Made by a program: the position numbers and the translations under genes. Positions 58,968-64,000 of a stretch of 64,000 nucleotides of DNA are shown here, one piece after another; position 1 is the first letter of the stretch, and each line of letters begins with the position of its first letter. This DNA is from CAYNHQ01 sp964397255 (GTDB lineage: Bacteria; Bdellovibrionota_G; JALEGL01; DATDPG01), in assembly GCA_964397255.1 (NCBI GenBank), contig CAYNHQ010000011.1, forward strand, positions 1 to 64,000. The letters are read 5' to 3'. The notes under the pieces were generated by a model that did no database searches, had not been told where the DNA came from, and was given only the letters and a program-made list of their open reading frames with translations.

Positions 58968-59857
58968 AGCTTCTTTCGTCGCCGCTCATTAAAATGAAAT
59001 ACTTTTAGCATTGGACCAGTGGCACTGATCTCCACGCGTGCCCCAATCGGCAATGGATAGGAAAGATGAGGCCCATCCAAAAAGACTTTGCCCGCGCGCA
59101 TTTTCGACTGAAGGACCGCTTTCTCCCCAGGATTTAAAAATCCGCTATCCAGACGAAGATGGTGTCCTGGCTGCTGATAGAGTTCGCGAACTTTGTACTG
59201 CACTTTCCGAGAGGCAATCAGCTGAAATTTTCCGCCCGCCCCGAGAATGGCCGCTGTCGAGCCGGCCGCCGGTGCAAACCAGATCCCTGAAGATTTGTGC
59301 TCTTCCCTTCTCCGATGAACTTGAATGAAATATCGGGAAGTCGCCGCTGGGTTCGCGTGTGTTACCAGCACATCGTTAAGGATCGGCACCGAAATCTTTC
59401 GGCGCTCAATTCGAACCCGAAGGCGTGTCATGAACGTGAGTTTCGCCCTGCCGGCTTCAATACGGTCGAGTTGATCGTGTAGCGTTTCGATGGTCGCCCC
59501 ACAAAAATTCCCGACACTATCTGCGGGGTTGGAGTTGAGGCCCAAAAGGGGCCTGTGAAACACGTAGTGGGATGCCTCGAGAAAGGTGCCGTCTCCCCCC
59601 ACGGAGAGTATGAGGTCGTATCTCATTTCATTGAAAGCTCGGGCCCGGTAAATAAACTTTGCTTCAATATCTCGACTACGCAAAATTCTCCGAACCCACG
59701 TGAGGGCACTCACGTGCGTGACATGGCTGCGAACGAAACGGTCTGCCACGGCATGGCGCTTTTGAAGGAGCCGAAGAAAATGCGGATCTTGTCGTTCACT
59801 TCCATAGACCTGAAAAGCGCTCTTTTTGTAAACGACCAGAACACGGTGAAGTTTCAT
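58958..59857 (-). CDS. nadK: NAD kinase
   Basis: A 299-aa NAD kinase: LILSVGGDGTFLEASH (GGDGT, residues 87-91) is the phosphate loop, GLNSNPADSVG the NAD contact, and ILNDVLVTHANPA the ND motif. Its C-terminal lid is unusual in length and basic (YKVRELYQQPGHHLRLDSGF). It overlaps nadE by 4 nt, so NAD and NADP supply are coupled. Confidence 0.92.
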   Translation of the reverse strand: MKLHRVLVVYKKSAFQVYGSERQDPHFLRLLQKRHAVADRFVRSHVTHVSALTWVRRILRSRDIEAKFIYRARAFNEMRYDLILSVGGDGTFLEASHYVFHRPLLGLNSNPADSVGNFCGATIETLHDQLDRIEAGRAKLTFMTRLRVRIERRKISVPILNDVLVTHANPAATSRYFIQVHRRREEHKSSGIWFAPAAGSTAAILGAGGKFQLIASRKVQYKVRELYQQPGHHLRLDSGFLNPGEKAVLQSKMRAGKVFLDGPHLSYPLPIGARVEISATGPMLKVFHFNERRRKKLWS

Positions 59858-61488
59858 GCGCTCCCTCGCGCAATCGGCATTCTCCTACCGATCCCAAACG
59901 CTTTTGCAGAAAGTCGAAGCCCAGGGGCAGCCTGTTTTCGTTTGAATTCGTTTCGATCCACCATACGAATTACTTCCGTCACGGTTTTTCGGTCAAATCC
60001 CGCAGCCACAATGCTCTCGATTCCTTTCATTTCTTCAATGTAAAGCCGAAGGATCGGATCGAGCTTTGGATAAGGTGGGAGCGTGTCGTCATCGCGTTGG
60101 TTCGGACGAAGCTCAGCCGTGGGGGGACGGGTAAAGACTCGTTGTGGAATCGCCTTCCATTTCTGATTGAGGTGATAAGCCATTTTGTACACCCCTTCTT
60201 TCGGCAGATCGGAAATGGCGGCAAGCCCTCCCACCATATCGCCATATTGTGTGCAATACCCCACAGCAATTTCCGATTTGTTTCCCGTACTCAAAACAAG
60301 TGAGCCAAATTTATTGGAAAGAGCCATCAAAAGGACTCCTCGAACCCGCGCTTGGATATTTTCTTCCGTCACATCTTTCGATTTTCCTTCGAAGGCCAGG
60401 GCCAATGCATTCTCATAAGCGTCTGTAATAGGATCGATGGCGATGGTCTGAAATTTAATTTTTAGCGCCCGGGCAAGAGCTTCGGCGTCTTCCCGGCTCG
60501 CGGCACTCGTAAACCGGGAAGGCATCGACACCCCCAAAACATTTTCCGCGCCCAATGCCTCGACCGCCAATAGGGCCACCAATGACGAATCAATTCCTCC
60601 CGAAAGGCCGATGACCGCTTTTTGAAATCCATTTTTCTTGGCGTAGTCTCGAACGCCCATCACAAGCGCCCGCGACCGCCATTCTTCTTCGTCTTTCGGC
60701 CATTCCCTTAAGTCGCCTTCCTTGGATGGAAAGTCGACCATTGCGAGGTCTTCACGAAAGACTTCCGCACGAGCGATCATCTTACCGTTGGCATCCACCG
60801 CAAAGCTCCCTCCATCGAAAAGAAGTTCGTCGTTTCCGCCCACGAGGTTGACGTAGAGCAGGGGTAAATGAAATTCCTCCACCAGTTTTTCGACCAAGTT
60901 CACTCGAATCTTTTCTTTGCCGTCGTGATACGGCGACGCGGAAATATTAATGACGGAATTCACCTGGGCCCGTACCAAATCCTTCATCGGCACTTCGGAA
61001 TAAAGGTTCCGTCCAAAAAGTTCGGGATCGGTCCAAATATCTTCGCAAATGGTCAAACCCATTTTCGAACCCAGAAATGAAATCGGCATGGAAGATGGGC
61101 CGGGATCAAAATAGCGAACTTCATCAAATACGTCGTACGAGGGCAACAGGCGCTTGGCCTGCGTCGCTACAACTTTTCCACCCGTAACAAACGCCGCGCT
61201 GTTAAAAAGTCCCTTTCCTTTTGAATTGGATGCAGCCTCGGGAATGCCAATAATAAATGAGTCGTTTGAATGATCGCTCGCCAAGCGATCGAGAACCTCC
61301 AGGCTTTCGGCAACGAAGCCTTCCTGCAAGAGAAGATCTTTGGGCGGGTAGCCAATAAGGGCAAGCTCAGGAAAAACCGTGAGTTCGGCCCCCTTCTTTC
61401 TCGATTCAATCAAAAATCGGTGCGCTCGTTCGGCATTGGCTCGAATCGCCCCCATGGAAACGTTGATCTGAGCAAGTCCAATCCGCAT
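59854..61488 (-). CDS. nadE: Glutamine-dependent NAD synthetase
   Basis: A 544-aa two-domain NadE. The N-terminal nitrilase-type glutaminase (1-260) has FPELALIGYP (Glu), the Lys in AKRLLPSYD and Cys in GLTICEDIWT; the C-terminal synthetase has GLSGGIDSSLVALLAVEALG (P-loop of ATP pyrophosphatases) and GTGNKSEIAVGY-like STGNKSEIAVGYCTQYGD. The start MRIGLAQIN agrees with the family; a longer start adds ten residues. First gene of the nadE-nadK operon. Confidence 0.96.
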   Translation of the reverse strand: MRIGLAQINVSMGAIRANAERAHRFLIESRKKGAELTVFPELALIGYPPKDLLLQEGFVAESLEVLDRLASDHSNDSFIIGIPEAASNSKGKGLFNSAAFVTGGKVVATQAKRLLPSYDVFDEVRYFDPGPSSMPISFLGSKMGLTICEDIWTDPELFGRNLYSEVPMKDLVRAQVNSVINISASPYHDGKEKIRVNLVEKLVEEFHLPLLYVNLVGGNDELLFDGGSFAVDANGKMIARAEVFREDLAMVDFPSKEGDLREWPKDEEEWRSRALVMGVRDYAKKNGFQKAVIGLSGGIDSSLVALLAVEALGAENVLGVSMPSRFTSAASREDAEALARALKIKFQTIAIDPITDAYENALALAFEGKSKDVTEENIQARVRGVLLMALSNKFGSLVLSTGNKSEIAVGYCTQYGDMVGGLAAISDLPKEGVYKMAYHLNQKWKAIPQRVFTRPPTAELRPNQRDDDTLPPYPKLDPILRLYIEEMKGIESIVAAGFDRKTVTEVIRMVDRNEFKRKQAAPGLRLSAKAFGIGRRMPIARGSA

Positions 61489-61556
61489 GGCGGCGGAATG
61501 TACCATCAAAGCTGGCAAGAGACACCTTGCCAGAGGTCGGGTACGATTCCGTCAAA

Positions 61557-62234
61557 ATGTTTCATCGAATTCTCATTGTGGCGTTTCTTATGCTGTTCAC
61601 GCGGGTTTGGGCGGATGAAACATTTCCTTTTCCTATCGTGATTGATCCAGGTCATGGAGGAGAGGACATCGGAATCAGTCGGGAAGGTTTGGTGGAGAAA
61701 GATCTGACATTTTCGCTGGCGAATCGAATTCAGAATCTCACCACAAGCCGGAAAGACATTGTCGTGACACTCACACGCACGACAGACCAGGCCATTTCAT
61801 TTGATGAGCGACGAAAAATCGCCAACCGGGCGGAGGGAGGGATTTATATTTCACTTCATTTTTCTTCGATTCCCGATCCTGCTCGAACCGGCGCGCGAAT
61901 TTTTACGCTTGCCCCTCCCCCACCTGCGAAACCTGAATTTATTCTTCCCATCGAGCGCGCTCACGTATCTTCCTCCTATCATTCGACACAATTGGCCGCG
62001 GTCTTTCTCGAAACTTTCGAGGCCGACTCCATTTCGGCTTCCTCGGAAGCTGTTGTCTTGCCTCTGGCGCCTCTTTTAGGGATCGAGGTCCCTGCCATTT
62101 TGATCGAATTGGAAAATCTCGCTTCAAACGGAGCCTCCCAATGGAAAAACCCTGCGACACTGGAGGCTTCTGCCACAAGAATCATCAATGCTATTGACCG
62201 ATTCCGAGCGGGAGGAAAGAATCCCTCTCCATGA
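61557..62234 (+). CDS. N-acetylmuramoyl-L-alanine amidase (Amidase_3)
   Basis: A 225-aa exported amidase: signal peptide MFHRILIVAFLMLFTRVWAD, then VIDPGHGGEDIGISREGLVE (Zn His and Glu), SLHFSS (second His) and LENLASNGASQWKNP carrying the catalytic Glu. This family is activated by EnvC-type proteins, so it is a candidate target of the EnvC-like protein at 42862. A -10-like TACGAT lies 9 nt before the ATG. Overlaps rph by 4 nt. Confidence 0.93.
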   Translation: MFHRILIVAFLMLFTRVWADETFPFPIVIDPGHGGEDIGISREGLVEKDLTFSLANRIQNLTTSRKDIVVTLTRTTDQAISFDERRKIANRAEGGIYISLHFSSIPDPARTGARIFTLAPPPPAKPEFILPIERAHVSSSYHSTQLAAVFLETFEADSISASSEAVVLPLAPLLGIEVPAILIELENLASNGASQWKNPATLEASATRIINAIDRFRAGGKNPSP

Positions 62235-62953
62235 GATCCTCCCGAACTCCCGAAGGCCTACGTCCCCTCGAATTTGTTCCAAACTTCATCGCGTACCCAG
62301 CCGGTTCCTGTCTTGTGAAAATGGGAAATACCTGGGTGATTTGCACGGCATCAATTGAAGAGAGCGTCCCAAAATTTTTAGAGAAGAAAGGCCGCGGCTG
62401 GATTACGGCCGAGTATTCCATGCTCCCAGGATCGACGCATACACGAACGAGGCGTGAAACCTCGACCGGAAAACCGAATGGGAGAGCGCAAGAAATTCAG
62501 CGTTTGATTGGCCGCACACTGCGTGCCGCCGTAAATATGGAAGCATTGGGTGAGCGCTCCATTTTGATCGACTGTGATGTGATACAGGCCGATGGCGGTA
62601 CACGAACGGCCTCCATCAACGGCGGCTTTGTCGCGCTTGCGATGGCTGTGAATTCGCTTCAAAAGAAAGGGATCATTGCCACCAGTCCCATTAAATCATC
62701 CGTTGCGGCGGTCAGTATTGGGATGAAAAATGGAGAGATCCTGGTCGATCTGGACTACGGAGAAGACTCTTCCTGCGATGTCGATATGAATTTTGTCATG
62801 CTCGAAGGGGATCGAATCGTCGAAATGCAGGGCACGGCGGAAGGAACCTCCTTCTCGGCTGAGGATTCACAAAAGATGTTAGGCGCGGCCACGAAGGCCA
62901 TTCGAATGATCATGGAGCTTCAGAAAAAGGTGTTACAGGCCAAAAGTGGCTGA
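62231..62953 (+). CDS. rph: Ribonuclease PH
   Basis: RNase PH (240 aa) trims tRNA 3' ends by phosphorolysis. Motifs: GNTWVICTASIEESVP, RGWITAEYSMLPGSTHTRTR, IDCDVIQADGGTRTASINGG and DLDYGEDSSCDVDMNFVM. It overlaps rdgB by 8 nt, a common pair. Confidence 0.97.
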   Translation: MRSSRTPEGLRPLEFVPNFIAYPAGSCLVKMGNTWVICTASIEESVPKFLEKKGRGWITAEYSMLPGSTHTRTRRETSTGKPNGRAQEIQRLIGRTLRAAVNMEALGERSILIDCDVIQADGGTRTASINGGFVALAMAVNSLQKKGIIATSPIKSSVAAVSIGMKNGEILVDLDYGEDSSCDVDMNFVMLEGDRIVEMQGTAEGTSFSAEDSQKMLGAATKAIRMIMELQKKVLQAKSG

Positions 62954-63554
62954 ACTCCTGATCGCCACTCGAAACGAAGGGAAGGTTCGAGAGATCGGAG
63001 ATTTTCTTCATCGCGATCATCCTCGGCTGATTCTTCGATCTCTTTCTGATTTTCCAAACGCTCCTAAAATTACAGAGGATGGTTCGAGTTTTGTCGAAAA
63101 TGCTCGAAAGAAAGCGACGCTGGTGGCTACGTTTTTGAAAATTCCGACATTGGCGGATGATTCCGGGCTGGAGGTTTCAGCGCTGGGAGGAAGGCCGGGA
63201 ATTCTCTCGGCACGGTTTGCCGGCCCTGATGCGACCGACGAAGAAAACAATCGAAAGCTTTTGAGTAAACTGGAGGGCCTTCCGCCTGAAGCTCGCGCGG
63301 CCAGGTTCCGCTGCGCCATGATTCTGGCTTCCCCCAATGGAAAAACTTTCACGGCCACGGGGGAGTTGGAGGGGCAAATCCTCGATGCACCCCGGGGTGT
63401 GGGCGGCTTTGGTTATGACCCCCTTTTTTTATTGCCGGACCTGGGTCGGACGATGGCGGAGATGACCCTCGCCGAGAAAAACAAGATCAGCCACCGCGCC
63501 AAGGCCCTAGCCAAAATCTCCTCCGCCCTCTCTGACTTTCTTGCAGGAAACTGA
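62946..63554 (+). CDS. rdgB: dITP/XTP pyrophosphatase
   Basis: RdgB (202 aa) removes non-canonical purine NTPs. Motifs: LLIATRNEGKVREIGDFL (SxNxxK-like), FVENARKKATLVATFLKIPT, ADDSGLEVSALGGRPGILSA and GFGYDPLFLLPDLGRTMAEM. GTG start. With MazG it forms a nucleotide-cleaning set. Confidence 0.97.
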   Translation: MAELLIATRNEGKVREIGDFLHRDHPRLILRSLSDFPNAPKITEDGSSFVENARKKATLVATFLKIPTLADDSGLEVSALGGRPGILSARFAGPDATDEENNRKLLSKLEGLPPEARAARFRCAMILASPNGKTFTATGELEGQILDAPRGVGGFGYDPLFLLPDLGRTMAEMTLAEKNKISHRAKALAKISSALSDFLAGN

Positions 63555-63569
63555 CACTTTTCGTGTCAG
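63551..63569 (+). terminator. Hairpin after rdgB (weak terminator)
   Basis: CTGACAC and GTGTCAG pair around a 5-nt loop, beginning in the rdgB stop codon. The U-tract after it is weak. Confidence 0.45.
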
Positions 63570-63580
63570 GTTTAGGCATT

Positions 63581-63608
63581 TTGACAGTCTTTAGTGCTCA
63601 AATATAGC
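63581..63608 (+). promoter_or_regulatory. Promoter of the last gene
   Basis: TTGACA (63581-63586), 16-nt spacer, TATAGC (63603-63608). Confidence 0.6.
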
Positions 63609-63638
63609 GGCATGCCCTTTGCTCCCTTTTCATTCACT

Positions 63639-64000
63639 ATGAAAGTGAACATGGGATTCGGCCTCGTAATCTTGTTGGGAACAGCTCTTCTCTTCAAAGA
63701 TGCAAGAGCGCAGGAGGCAATTTCAGAGTCCAAATCAGTTGCGCTTGGTTGGGTACTAGGCCTCGACCCCATTCCCGGCGATGCCCTCGCCTACGCGGGA
63801 AAAAGCGCAAAGGGCGATGTGAAACTAGCCATCGGTGGAATCGGCGCTGCGGCAGTCGGCGGATTACTCTACCTTGCCGATTACTACTTCTGTTCTGAGC
63901 CAGCCGAAACTTTCAAAAGCCCCTATACATGCTCCGGAAATTGGCTTGCAGTAACCGGTATCTCCGTTGTGGGGATAGGAGCCGGAATGTATTTAGGTTC
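63639..64000 (+). CDS. Secreted or membrane protein, start of an open frame cut by window edge
   Basis: An open frame of 120 codons running off the window. The start MKVNMGFGLVILLGTALLFK, DARA-Q is a signal peptide; a start nine codons upstream (63612) is less likely because it lies at or before the expected transcription start. Then a Gly-rich hydrophobic segment (IGGIGAAAVGGLLYLADYYF), a Cys pair (CSEPAETFKSPYTC) and a second helix (WLAVTGISVVGIGAGMYLG). No family recognised. Confidence 0.7.
   Translation, partial: MKVNMGFGLVILLGTALLFKDARAQEAISESKSVALGWVLGLDPIPGDALAYAGKSAKGDVKLAIGGIGAAAVGGLLYLADYYFCSEPAETFKSPYTCSGNWLAVTGISVVGIGAGMYLG

Noticed and set aside
1..64000. tRNA, rRNA, CRISPR, IS elements or integrase genes
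   Set aside because: No tRNA T-loop pattern in context, no spaced short repeats, and no transposase or integrase motif was seen on either strand.

Overview
The window looks like a chromosome segment of a Gram-negative, deltaproteobacteria-like organism (Myxococcota, Bdellovibrionota or a related lineage; the sequence alone does not settle which). The reasons are a dense set of lipoproteins with lipoboxes, a Tol system, FtsEX with an EnvC-like protein, a BamC-like lipoprotein, a Hanks-type Ser/Thr kinase, two FHA-domain sigma-54 activators next to sigma-54 itself, and a PilZ protein. No tRNA, rRNA, CRISPR array, transposase or integrase gene was seen. Genes are tightly packed, often with 4-nt ATGA overlaps, and no gene-free stretch exceeds about 300 bases.

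Layout: 1-5.3 kb holds the start of rpoN, hpnH (hopanoid side chain), a HEAT-repeat secreted protein, pyrG and rpsI/rplM. 5.4-9.8 kb is an accessory block: a HigBA/RelE-type toxin-antitoxin pair, a lipoprotein, two secreted proteins, a nucleotidyltransferase with a small partner, and two decayed copies of the 3' end of ftcD. 9.8-16.3 kb is a histidine-utilisation operon (lipoprotein-hutH-hutU-hutI-ftcD). 16.4-23 kb holds NfeD/SPFH, HU, an FHA-FHA sigma-54 activator, a TPMT-like methyltransferase, a second HU, a BamC-like lipoprotein and a Ser/Thr kinase. 23-33.6 kb holds a DUF1579 protein, a HEAT protein, ispH, a reverse-transsulfuration pair, a peptide-binding protein, an M16 peptidase and a CruF-like carotenoid enzyme. 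33.7-38.1 kb has two lipoproteins with sigma-54-like promoters around xseB-ispA-tlyA. 38.1-39.6 kb carries a zeta-toxin pair and a DUF4160/DUF2442 pair next to a second FHA sigma-54 activator. 41-50.8 kb is the cell envelope block (PilZ, CtpA, EnvC-like, FtsX, FtsE, GerMN, TolQRAB, Ppx/GppA). 50.8-54.6 kb has a YdcZ-like transporter, a TumE/TumA-like pair, moeA and a pilin-like protein. 54.7-64 kb has a radical SAM enzyme, an M30-like lipoprotein peptidase, nadE-nadK-recO-mazG, and amidase-rph-rdgB.

The most unusual signal is a recurrent architecture. At four places the 3' end of a host gene reappears, in the same orientation, just downstream of the intact gene. At three of them small accessory genes, mostly toxin-antitoxin-like, lie between the gene and the copy. 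The cases are: a 181-bp perfect repeat of the ydcZ-like gene 3' end bracketing a TumE/TumA cassette; a 79-bp perfect repeat of an activator gene 3' end bracketing a DUF4160/DUF2442 cassette; two successive diverged ftcD tails, each following a cassette; and a 12-codon tail of a HEAT gene. The arrangement is what single-crossover integration of small circles carrying a gene tail would leave, and no recombinase gene is present. A second theme is a possible Ser/Thr kinase - FHA activator - sigma-54 circuit: rpoN, two FHA activators with altered GAFTGA loops, a kinase, and two lipoprotein genes with near-consensus -24/-12 elements.
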